Of a DNA stretch of 64,000 nt, positions 35,766 through 43,707 are shown one piece after another. The translations under genes and the position numbers were made by a program. Numbering within the stretch: position 1 is the stretch's first letter; every line of letters begins with the position of its first letter. Origin of the DNA: Paenibacillus silvae. GTDB taxonomy: Bacteria; Bacillota; Bacilli; Paenibacillales; Paenibacillaceae. The notes under the pieces were generated by a model that saw only the letters and a program-made list of their open reading frames with translations, searched no databases and was not told the origin of the DNA. The stretch is taken from NCBI RefSeq assembly GCF_014639235.1, contig NZ_BMFU01000001.1, positions 992,001-1,056,000 of the forward strand. Direction: 5' to 3'.

Positions 35766-36287
35766 TTAATCATTCTCAAAATATTTGAAAAAACGGATCG
35801 TTTCTTCATAGTCCGCTTCATCCGAATAGATGCCTCTCATTTGTCCCAGAGCTATGGCAAAATCCACGTATCCGTTTGCTTTTGCTGTGATCAAGTTGTC
35901 ATGCACCTCATACGTAACAGTGTGACTTGCATCATTACTCGTATACTTCTTCCCTTCCAAAAGGCCTGCCTGTTTAATCAAATCTACGCCAGAACATATT
36001 GCACCAATATATTTATGATCTGTGTTCATCTTTTGCAAGAGTGAAACCAGTTTTTCATTTTGCTGAATTTCGCTGATATCCCCACCTGGAATAATGAAAG
36101 CTTCAATATCACCATCATTAACCTCATCAAGCGACTGTTCTGGATTAACCCTCAAGCCTTCATAAGACTTCACAGGATTAGAAGAAATACCAACGGTGAT
36201 GATCTCTCCCTTGGTTTTCATCAGGTACATCGCAAGCATAATTTCAAAGCTCACATATCCATCATAAATTAAGACATGTGTTTTCAT
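35766..36287 (-). CDS. DJ-1/PfpI family protein
   Basis: The 173-residue protein has the DJ-1/PfpI fold: MKTHVLIYDGYVSFEIMLAM at the N-terminus, then DIEAFIIPGGDISEI, then the nucleophile elbow AICSGVDLIKQAGLL with its conserved Cys. Family members include amidases, glyoxalases and chaperones; the exact activity cannot be told. The ATG at 36287 follows AGCAGGTGG; a GTG nine bases earlier is less likely. Confidence 0.82.
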   Translation of the reverse strand: MKTHVLIYDGYVSFEIMLAMYLMKTKGEIITVGISSNPVKSYEGLRVNPEQSLDEVNDGDIEAFIIPGGDISEIQQNEKLVSLLQKMNTDHKYIGAICSGVDLIKQAGLLEGKKYTSNDASHTVTYEVHDNLITAKANGYVDFAIALGQMRGIYSDEADYEETIRFFKYFEND

Positions 36288-36575
36288 ATAAACCACCTGC
36301 TCTTATGTATCAGTATTGTAAATCAGCTTTAAAAGCTACAACCTGATTCCAATCATAACATATGAGATATAACGATAAACATTTAGAAGTTAACCCGCAA
36401 ATATATTCTTCCGTTGCTTCTACTTTATTTTACATTCTTTGTTACAAAGTGATTGTATTCTTTCCAAAATATGATATGATATCGTCAAAACAATAAACAT
36501 TTTAAAGAAAATATGAAAAATAATTACATTAAAATCTCTTCCACTCTTCCGACACTCGTTTCTAAACCATTTTAT

Positions 36576-36589
36576 TGAAAGCGATTACA
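36576..36589. promoter_or_regulatory. cre site (CcpA binding)
   Basis: TGAAAGCGATTACA matches the consensus TGWNANCGNTNWCA at every position. It lies 280 bases before the GH43 start and predicts repression by preferred sugars. Confidence 0.8.
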
Positions 36590-36794
36590 AACGACAACCT
36601 GACAGATTATAGTTAAAAGCACCAACACTCCTGCATTTTGCTTTCATACCTTCGGGTTAAAGCTGTGCATCTGCATCTTATTGATGTTCTCACCTTGTTG
36701 CAGGTCTTCAGCTTGAGCCATAGATCACATCTTGAGCACGAATCCAAACGCTTATTTAGAAAGGAGGCTTTGTTAAGGAAACCCTCTCCATCGT

Positions 36795-36808
36795 TGTAAG
36801 CGCTTCAA
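36795..36808. promoter_or_regulatory. second, imperfect cre-like site
   Basis: TGTAAGCGCTTCAA has the typical core TGTAAGCGCTT but deviates at the 3' end. It lies about 50 bases before the GH43 start. Confidence 0.5.
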
Positions 36809-36855
36809 TTCAACTTTTTAAGGTACCATCATCCTAATCCAATGGAGGCGAACGT

Positions 36856-38790
36856 ATGATTCGTAAACGATTAGCTTTGCTGATGTCACTCATACTGGTG
36901 TTTGTCATGATGCCTATGGAATCAAGCTATGCAGCCAATAATGCTGTTGCCAAAACACCTGTGAATGCTAATCCCCTGGTTGATCATAAGCTGGGAGCCG
37001 ACCCTTATGTGCTGGTGCACAACAATCGGGTCTATGTTTATATGACGGGAGATACTTACTTGTATAACAACGATGGCTCTGTCAGAGAAAATAACTACGG
37101 CACCATCGGTAGAATCAGTGTGATCTCTTCAGCTGACATGGTGAACTGGACAGACCACGGTTACATTCCAGTAGCCGGCGCCAATAATGCCAATAACGGA
37201 CAAGGCATCGCCCGTTGGGCAAGTCAATCCTGGGCTCCAGCGATTGCCAAAAAAACCGTTAACGGCAGAGAAAAGTTTTTCCTGTATTTTGCTAACTCGG
37301 GTGCAGGTATTGGCGTTCTCTCAGCGGACTCCCCAATCGGTCCTTGGTCCGATCCAATAGGACGGGCACTCGTAACTCATGGAACACCCGGGATGTCAGG
37401 CGTAACCTGGCTCTTCGATCCGGCTGTACTGGTGGATGACGATGGCTCGGCATATTTATATGCTGGAGGCGGCATTCCGAACGAGAGTAACGCGGCTTCC
37501 ATCGCCAATCCCAAAACATCTCGGGTCATTCGTCTCGGTGCCGACATGACCAGTGTAGTGGGCAGCGCAACAACCATTGATGCCCCTTATATGTTTGAGG
37601 ATTCCGGCATTCATAAATACAACGGCAAATACTACTATTCGTATTGCATTAACTTTGCTGGCAATCACCCGGCAGCCTATCCTAAAGGTGAGATCGGATA
37701 TATGGTGAGCGACAGCCCAATGGGTCCATTTACGTATAAAGGTCATTTCCTCAAAAATCCGGGCACCTTCTTCGGTGTTGGCGGCAACAACCATCATGCT
37801 GTATTCCAGTTTAACAATCAATGGTACGTCGCATATCATGCACAAACGGTCAGCAAGGCTTTCCTCGGAGATGGCAAAGGCTACCGTTCCACACACATCA
37901 ACAGGCTGACGCATAATGCAGATGGTACAATTCAGGAAGTACAAGGCAATATGACTGGTGTGCCGCAGACGGCGAACCTCAACCCGTATGTACGCGTGGA
38001 AGCTGAAACCATTGCCTGGCAAGCAGGCATTAATACACAGCCAAGTCAGGCAAGCGGCGGACCAGCATCCAATCAGAACGTAACCAACATCCATAATGGC
38101 GATTGGGTTGCTGTAAGCAATGTCGATTTTGGCTCAACAGGAGCTTCCAAATTCAAAGCGAACGTTGCTTCTAACGGCAATGGTAACATTGAGCTCCGAC
38201 TTGGCAGTCCGACAGGCACCCTGATTGGTACACTTAACGTAACATCCACGGGTGGGGCTCAGACCTGGCGTGAACTGGAGACCAACGTTAACAATACGAC
38301 CGGCATTCACAATCTGTATCTTGTGTTCACCGGTTCAGGTAGCGGAAATCTGTTCAATCTGGACTACTGGCAGTTCACCTCCGGTTCAGGGGGAAATCCA
38401 AATCCAAATCCTAACCCGAACCCTTCTGTGACACGGATTGAAGCGGAAAATATGACTGTAGGTGGTCCATACGCAGGTGTGATCAGTTCTCCTTTTAACG
38501 GAGTTGCGCTGTATGCAAACGATGACTATGCAGCATACAATCAATATTTTGCCTTTCCAACACATCAATTCTCTCTAAGAGGCGCTTCCAACAATAACAG
38601 TACAGCCCGAGTCGATCTGGTGATCGGCGGTGTAACGGCAGGTTCATTTTATTTTACCGGAACACAACCAACGGTGCAGACGCTTTCCAACATCACACAT
38701 GCTACGGGGAATCAGGAAGTAAAGCTCGTTGTCACCACAGATAATGGAACCTGGGATGCTTACATTGATTATCTGGAATACTCTCTATAA
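36856..38790 (+). CDS. secreted GH43 arabinoxylan-degrading enzyme with CBM6 and CBM36 (XynD-type)
   Basis: The 644-residue protein has a signal peptide (about 1-26, SSYA-A). A GH43 five-blade propeller (about 35-375) has the catalytic base D49 in LGADPYV and an acidic motif in YMFEDSGIHKYNGKYY. A CBM6 follows (about 380-505, VRVEAETIAWQAGI to NLDYWQF). After an (NP)n linker comes a CBM36-like module (about 525-644, RIEAENMTVGGPYAGVISSP), which binds xylan in a calcium-dependent way in the family. The architecture resembles Paenibacillus XynD, an arabinoxylan arabinofuranohydrolase/xylosidase. CcpA sites lie upstream; a second GH43 gene follows after 32 bases. Confidence 0.92.
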   Translation: MIRKRLALLMSLILVFVMMPMESSYAANNAVAKTPVNANPLVDHKLGADPYVLVHNNRVYVYMTGDTYLYNNDGSVRENNYGTIGRISVISSADMVNWTDHGYIPVAGANNANNGQGIARWASQSWAPAIAKKTVNGREKFFLYFANSGAGIGVLSADSPIGPWSDPIGRALVTHGTPGMSGVTWLFDPAVLVDDDGSAYLYAGGGIPNESNAASIANPKTSRVIRLGADMTSVVGSATTIDAPYMFEDSGIHKYNGKYYYSYCINFAGNHPAAYPKGEIGYMVSDSPMGPFTYKGHFLKNPGTFFGVGGNNHHAVFQFNNQWYVAYHAQTVSKAFLGDGKGYRSTHINRLTHNADGTIQEVQGNMTGVPQTANLNPYVRVEAETIAWQAGINTQPSQASGGPASNQNVTNIHNGDWVAVSNVDFGSTGASKFKANVASNGNGNIELRLGSPTGTLIGTLNVTSTGGAQTWRELETNVNNTTGIHNLYLVFTGSGSGNLFNLDYWQFTSGSGGNPNPNPNPNPSVTRIEAENMTVGGPYAGVISSPFNGVALYANDDYAAYNQYFAFPTHQFSLRGASNNNSTARVDLVIGGVTAGSFYFTGTQPTVQTLSNITHATGNQEVKLVVTTDNGTWDAYIDYLEYSL

Positions 38791-38822
38791 TTTGTGATCA
38801 TGACATTCAGGGAGGCATCGTT

Positions 38823-40388
38823 ATGTGGAAAAAAATCGGGGCACTTTTGCTCACCATTCCCTTGCTGTTGACAGCATTGCCTCTAACTCATCAGCCCGCC
38901 TCTGCGGCGACCTTTAACAATCCGGTGCTATATGCAGACGTGCCTGACAGCGATGTTATTCGTGTAGGCAACGCCTTTTATATGACCAGCACCACCATGC
39001 ATATGAATCCGGGCGTACCTGTCATGAAATCGTACGATCTGGTCAACTGGAGCATTGTAAACTACGTGTATGACACGCTTGGCAACGGCGATGTGCAGAA
39101 TTTGAATAATGGTCAAAATGAATATGGACGCGGCTCCTGGGCGAGCAGCCTTCGCTACAACAACGGCACCTACTACGTAGCCTTCGGCTCCCTTTCCACG
39201 GGAAGGACCTATATCTACCAGACAAATAATATTGAGACCGGACCGTGGACGCCATATACCTTAAACAGCTATTATCATGATCCGTCCCTGCTTTTCGATG
39301 GAAACCGGACCTTTCTCGTGCACGGCAGTGACAACATTAGCATTGTGGAATTAACACCGGATGCCAAAGCCGTCAAATCTGGCGGACTGAATCAGGTGCT
39401 GATTCCGAATGCCAGCAATATTGCGGGTTCCAATATGATCGTAAAAGCAGAAGGGGCACATATCCAGAAGATTAATGGCATGTATTATGTATTTCTGATT
39501 GCCTGGCCTGCAGGTGATGGACGCATACAGCTCGCTTATCGTGCAAATACGTTGACAGGCCCATACACTGGAAAAGTTGTGTTAAGAGATTCTGGCATCG
39601 CCCAAGGCGGCATCGTAGATACTGCATCAGGAGCTTGGTACGGTATGCTGTTCCGTGATAGCGGAGCCATCGGACGCATTCCTTATCTGGTTCCAGTCAC
39701 CTGGTCGGACAACTGGCCTGTATTCGGAGTTAATGGCAAAGTCCCGATGACCATGAACTTGCCAGTGGATGGCCAGCCAACGACCAAAATTTACGGCTCG
39801 GATGAATTCAATGCCGCTTCTGGCTCATCGGGTCTCTCAAAATTTTGGCAGTGGAATCACAACCCTGATGCCAGCAAATGGTCCTTGAGCCAGCGACCAG
39901 GCTTCCTGCGTATAACCACAGGCAAGCTCAGCAAAAACATTTTGGAAGCACGCAATACGCTGACACAGCGTACCATTGGTCCAAAAAGCACGGGCATTAC
40001 CGCGCTGGAAACAGCGGGCATGAAGGATGGAGATTATGCGGGACTCGCTGCGTTCCAGGCCAAATACGGTTTTGTTGGGGTAAAGATGAACGGCAACAAC
40101 AAATCCATCGTTATGATTAATGCCGGCTCGGGCACGATGACTGAAGTCGCAAGTGTACCTTTGAATCAAAACAAGGTCTATCTGCGAGTCATATGTGATT
40201 TTACGAATCAAACAGATAAAGCTTATTTTGCTTACAGTCTGAATGGAACCAACTGGACTACCATTGGCAACACACTGCAAATGTCGTACACGCTGCCACA
40301 CTTTATGGGCTATCGGTTCGCATTGTTTAATTACGCGACCAAATCTACCGGAGGGTATGCCGACTTCGACTTTTTCCGTATAGAGTAG
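38823..40388 (+). CDS. secreted GH43 beta-xylosidase/arabinofuranosidase-like protein
   Basis: The 521-residue protein has a signal peptide (about 1-29, PASAA) and a GH43 domain. The N-terminal acid lies in YADVPDSDVIRVGNAFYMTS, with YHDPSLLFDG and VKAEGAHIQKINGMYYVF further on. A C-terminal concanavalin-like domain (about 325-521) is of the type found in beta-xylosidases. It is the second gene of an operon with the XynD-like enzyme, so the two probably act together on arabinoxylan side chains and oligosaccharides. GGGAGG precedes the ATG. Confidence 0.88.
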   Translation: MWKKIGALLLTIPLLLTALPLTHQPASAATFNNPVLYADVPDSDVIRVGNAFYMTSTTMHMNPGVPVMKSYDLVNWSIVNYVYDTLGNGDVQNLNNGQNEYGRGSWASSLRYNNGTYYVAFGSLSTGRTYIYQTNNIETGPWTPYTLNSYYHDPSLLFDGNRTFLVHGSDNISIVELTPDAKAVKSGGLNQVLIPNASNIAGSNMIVKAEGAHIQKINGMYYVFLIAWPAGDGRIQLAYRANTLTGPYTGKVVLRDSGIAQGGIVDTASGAWYGMLFRDSGAIGRIPYLVPVTWSDNWPVFGVNGKVPMTMNLPVDGQPTTKIYGSDEFNAASGSSGLSKFWQWNHNPDASKWSLSQRPGFLRITTGKLSKNILEARNTLTQRTIGPKSTGITALETAGMKDGDYAGLAAFQAKYGFVGVKMNGNNKSIVMINAGSGTMTEVASVPLNQNKVYLRVICDFTNQTDKAYFAYSLNGTNWTTIGNTLQMSYTLPHFMGYRFALFNYATKSTGGYADFDFFRIE

Positions 40389-40434
40389 CCTTAGTCGCCT
40401 TCAGTTGAGATTACGCTGTACGCCATCACATCTG

Positions 40435-40480
40435 ATGACCTGGACTTCACTTTTCCGTGGAGCCAGGTCATTTTAGTTTT
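40435..40480 (+). terminator. terminator of the GH43 operon
   Basis: ATGACCTGG (40435-40443) pairs with CCAGGTCAT (40463-40471), followed by TTTTAGTTTT. The oxidoreductase gene converges from the other side. Confidence 0.7.
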
Positions 40481-40485
40481 GGTTT

Positions 40486-41031
40486 TCATTTTCTGAACTG
40501 CCTGATATAACGAATGTATTCTTTCGCACTTTGGTCAATTTCTTCATCGGTTGCCTGAAATGAGGCGCCATAGACAGCATAATGCGGCAAGGCGATAACG
40601 CCGACATGATTCATACTCGCCTTGAATGGTGCAACCAGTTCCTCCACACTGAAGCCAACCGGCATAGTTTTTGCATAATTTCCCTCTTTGTCCCCAATAG
40701 ATATTGCGAGCCCCATCCGCTTTCCGTGCAGACGATCTCCCTTTGATCCATATGCCCAGCCATGAGTGAAAACGTCATCCAGCCATTTTTTAAGCAGTGG
40801 CGGGTAGCTGTACCAATAGAACGGAAATTGTAAAATGATATGCTCGTGTGCCTCCAGCAGTTTTTGCTCGCGAACCACATCGATGCTCCAGTCAGGATAG
40901 GTCCGATATAACTCGTGAATGTGTACCTCCTCTGCATGCTGCTCCAGCTCCTTTTTCCAGCGTTGATTCACCCTTGAAGCAGCTATATTCGGGTGTGCCA
41001 GAATAACTAACGTTTTCATACGTCGATCCAT
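40486..41031 (-). CDS. NAD(P)H oxidoreductase, flavodoxin-like (KefF/YwrO/NQO type)
   Basis: The 181-residue protein has the flavodoxin-like quinone-reductase fold: LVILAHPNIAASRVNQRW at the N-terminus, ILQFPFYWYSYPPLLKKWLDDVFTHGWAYG in the middle, and GLAISIGDKEGNY. Such FMN enzymes reduce quinones or other electrophiles. It is divergent from an HxlR regulator 175 bases away, the usual arrangement for a redox- or electrophile-inducible reductase. The ATG at 41031 has GGAG upstream; an ATG at 41019 is an alternative. Confidence 0.88.
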   Translation of the reverse strand: MDRRMKTLVILAHPNIAASRVNQRWKKELEQHAEEVHIHELYRTYPDWSIDVVREQKLLEAHEHIILQFPFYWYSYPPLLKKWLDDVFTHGWAYGSKGDRLHGKRMGLAISIGDKEGNYAKTMPVGFSVEELVAPFKASMNHVGVIALPHYAVYGASFQATDEEIDQSAKEYIRYIRQFRK

Positions 41032-41206
41032 TCCTTTCTCCAGAAAAATGATTACAGGCTTGAATACGAACCATTATCCACTGTGCCAGATCAAAAGAAA
41101 ATACACACAATGAAGTAAGATGCTTACCTCAAAGTGCGTATGGACTTCTGTTTTGCATCCGTGAGACAATATATAGTTATAAACGAAATTGTACGAGGTG
41201 GTATCC

Positions 41207-41557
41207 ATGAAGCAGTATCAATTAGGAATTGAAGCAACACTAGAAATCATCGGCGGCAAATGGAAGGCCCTGATCATCTGTATCCTGATGTCAGGTGTCA
41301 AAAGAACAGGTGAACTGGAACGCAGCATCCCTGGAATATCGCAAAAAGTGCTCATTCAGCAATTGCGTGAACTGGAACGCGATGGCCTTGTCGAAAGGCA
41401 TGTCTATCAGCAGATGCCTCCGAAAGTAGAATATAGTCTTACTGAATACGGGGTGACAGCCAATACAATTGTCGATGTGATGTGTGCCTGGGGAAGAGAT
41501 AATATCGCGTTCAGACAGCAGCGGGGAGAAGAGATTGTACTGTTATCTGAAACATGA
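41207..41557 (+). CDS. HxlR-family transcriptional regulator
   Basis: The 116-residue protein is a winged helix-turn-helix of the HxlR/MarR-like type: LEIIGGKWKALIICIL, then RTGELERSIPGISQKVLIQQLRELERDGLVER, then the wing PPKVEYSLTEYG. Two cysteines (in IICIL and VMCAW) could sense electrophiles or oxidants, as in HypR/YodB. It is divergent from the NAD(P)H oxidoreductase, its probable target. The ATG at 41207 has GAGGTGG upstream. Confidence 0.9.
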   Translation: MKQYQLGIEATLEIIGGKWKALIICILMSGVKRTGELERSIPGISQKVLIQQLRELERDGLVERHVYQQMPPKVEYSLTEYGVTANTIVDVMCAWGRDNIAFRQQRGEEIVLLSET

Positions 41558-41610
41558 AACATGCCTCATTCAACCTTCATGTTCCATACTGCACCTTTAT
41601 AGTAAAATTT

Positions 41611-41623
41611 ATGGTGATACCAT
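41611..41623. promoter_or_regulatory. palindrome in the SDR promoter region
   Basis: ATGGT-GAT-ACCAT is a perfect inverted repeat, and two more ATGGT half-sites follow within 30 bases, just upstream of the SDR gene. It is a candidate operator, possibly for the adjacent HxlR protein. Confidence 0.4.
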
Positions 41624-41671
41624 ATTAATAATGGTGTTGATACAAATGGTAACATAAGGGGGATTTCAAAA

Positions 41672-42391
41672 ATGAAAAATTTTATTGTGTTTGGGGCCAG
41701 TAAAGGACTCGGTGATGCATTTGTCAGAGGATTGCCACAGGCTGGTGATAAAGTATGGGTTGTATCCCGCAGCAGGCCGGAAAGCCTGAAGCTGGACGAT
41801 GGTGTGCAGCGGATATGGATTCAGGCGGATCTTTCCGAGCTTCAAGCCGCCCGGCACATTGCAGAACAGCTGCGAGGCGAAACGCTGGATGTTCTTATTT
41901 ATAACGTGGGCATTTGGGAAAAGGAAGGATTCGAGGAGCATTATACCTTTGATCAGGATGAACCTGCCGATATTCAACAGCTGATTCATGTCAACGTAAC
42001 GTCCACCATTGTATGTATTCAGGCACTGCTGCCTCAACTGCGGCTGTCAGCGGCAGGCAAAATTATTGTTATTGGCTCAACCGCCGGTCTAAGCAATGCG
42101 GGCAGCACGCAGGTTTCTTTTGTCGCCTCCAAGTTTGCATTACGGGGTATCACAGAAGCTTTACGCGAACATACCAGGAAGGACCGCATTGCGGTAACAT
42201 GCATTAACCCTGGCGAGCTGGCGGCAGAGATTCCGTACGAAGCAGGTGCAGAACGTGCATTGTCCGAGTACGGCGGGACACGCATCCCTCTTCAAGACAT
42301 CGTGTCCATCGTACAGTGTGTTGTCAGCCTGTCCAACGCAGCCTGTGTCAAGGAGATTAACGTGCCTGCGCTTACCGATCTGAACACATAG
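41672..42391 (+). CDS. short-chain dehydrogenase/reductase-like protein lacking the catalytic tyrosine
   Basis: The 239-residue protein has an SDR Rossmann fold with the nucleotide motif GASKGLGDA at about 8-16, and INPGELAAEIP near residue 177. The active-site motif YxxxK reads F150-V-A-S-K154, so the catalytic Tyr is replaced by Phe, although K154 remains; the NNAG motif is also altered to YNVG. It may have lost dehydrogenase activity or serve as a NAD(P)-sensing protein. AAGGGGGAT precedes the ATG. It lies 114 bases after the HxlR gene. Confidence 0.83.
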   Translation: MKNFIVFGASKGLGDAFVRGLPQAGDKVWVVSRSRPESLKLDDGVQRIWIQADLSELQAARHIAEQLRGETLDVLIYNVGIWEKEGFEEHYTFDQDEPADIQQLIHVNVTSTIVCIQALLPQLRLSAAGKIIVIGSTAGLSNAGSTQVSFVASKFALRGITEALREHTRKDRIAVTCINPGELAAEIPYEAGAERALSEYGGTRIPLQDIVSIVQCVVSLSNAACVKEINVPALTDLNT

Positions 42392-42458
42392 GGCAGTTAG
42401 CTGGATCCATACTGCGCCTTCAATCTAAGTCTGATGGCTATTCCCTTCACATTGTTCT

Positions 42459-43493
42459 CTATGTCAAGTATCGGGATATATGCTCTATCGCCATCGACTG
42501 CACTCGATTTTGTTCCGGAATATGCTCATACAGAATATGTGATTTTCCCTGCTGTATGAGCTGTTCACGCATAGCAGCAATGCGTCCTTTATTAAAATCG
42601 ATGAAGCGAAAATCAATCTGACGCAACAGCTCAAGCTCTGACAGCCGGGCGAATGATTCTGCTTTGAGTGCAGTATTGATCTCCTTCAGTTCCAGCACTT
42701 CAAGAGCTGTGGCCGTCCACAAATACTCCATATCCCGAAGCGATTTCATATAACTGAGCTCGAGCTGTCTAAGCCGGGGCATCTGCGAAAAATCACATAA
42801 TTGCTCCAGCTTGGACAAGCATAAATGCAGGAATTCCAATCCACGCATACGTTCCAGTCCATGGATACTTGTCAGCTTCCGCACGGAGCTGAGCTTGAGT
42901 ATACGGATGGATGACGGTGCCAGTATATCCAGTTCGCTTCTCAACTCACAGTTATCAAGAGACAAATATTGAAGCGTCGGCAGCACTGCTAATGTGTCAA
43001 GACAATCGACCGGGCAGTTCAGGATGAGCGTCTCCAGAGACTTACATTTCTCAATGGAGGTCTGGCTTTGAAATTTCCCATGCAGCTCAAGATACGTTAA
43101 CTGTGTGAAATGTCCAATAAAACTCAAATCCGTGGCCTTGGCAGGGGAGTTTATAATGAGAAAAAGCATCTGACTCATTGCACCTAAAATAGTAAAATCC
43201 TGCTTCTGGGAAACATGCAGCTGTAGAGCAGACACATTTTTCAGCTGCGCCAAGCGTCCGAGGAAGCTTGATTCGTACTTTGCTTTGACATCTGCATTAG
43301 AGATGTGAAGAATGAGATCGGGTCTGGCTGAGAAAACCTTCGCATCCAATTGGACCAGATCCTCAACCGTATCCACACCGACGCGAAAATGAACCGTCGC
43401 CCTACGCCGCAAATGCTGAACGGCCTGATTCATCTTCTCTTCATTCCAGGGCATTCCTTGCATTGAAGCATGCCAAATCTGGGTCATCTTCAT
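42459..43493 (-). CDS. leucine-rich-repeat-like protein
   Basis: The 344-residue protein has at least eight repeats of about 20-25 residues with the LxxLxL pattern: HFTQLTYLELHG, KCKSLETLILNC, VLPTLQYLSLDNC, SIRILKLSSV, RMRGLEFLHLCL, QMPRLRQLELSY, ATALEVLELKE. There is no signal peptide. Such solenoids bind other proteins. The ATG at 43493 has AGGAGG upstream; an earlier in-frame ATG at 43529 has none. I do not recognise a closer family. Confidence 0.75.
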   Translation of the reverse strand: MKMTQIWHASMQGMPWNEEKMNQAVQHLRRRATVHFRVGVDTVEDLVQLDAKVFSARPDLILHISNADVKAKYESSFLGRLAQLKNVSALQLHVSQKQDFTILGAMSQMLFLIINSPAKATDLSFIGHFTQLTYLELHGKFQSQTSIEKCKSLETLILNCPVDCLDTLAVLPTLQYLSLDNCELRSELDILAPSSIRILKLSSVRKLTSIHGLERMRGLEFLHLCLSKLEQLCDFSQMPRLRQLELSYMKSLRDMEYLWTATALEVLELKEINTALKAESFARLSELELLRQIDFRFIDFNKGRIAAMREQLIQQGKSHILYEHIPEQNRVQSMAIEHISRYLT

Positions 43494-43631
43494 CTTTCTT
43501 CCTCCTGTCTCCACCGATATCGAAATCATACTCCATCACTTCATTCCATTATAAACGAATTCCATTAAAGGAACGATCCTGCAAATTACATCAAAATTAA
43601 ATTAAAATATTTTTCATTCGACAAAAATATA

Positions 43632-43657
43632 CAAAAACCTATATGATATGCCGACAT
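43632..43657 (+). promoter_or_regulatory. SigD-like promoter of the chemoreceptor gene
   Basis: GCCGACAT (43650-43657) differs at one base from the sigma-D -10 consensus GCCGATAT, and CAAA lies 14 bases upstream at the -35 position. Motility sigma control fits a chemoreceptor. Confidence 0.5.
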
Positions 43658-43707
43658 ATAACTCAGGAGTTTAGCGCTTCTTAATTAAACATCTGGGGAG
43701 ATGGAAT

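Larger units (their letters stand above)
36288..36855. promoter_or_regulatory. long upstream region of the xylan-degradation genes
   Basis: About 570 bases without a gene. It contains two CcpA-type sites (listed) and presumably a long 5' leader for the GH43 gene. The left end carries the promoter of the DJ-1 gene. Confidence 0.5.
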
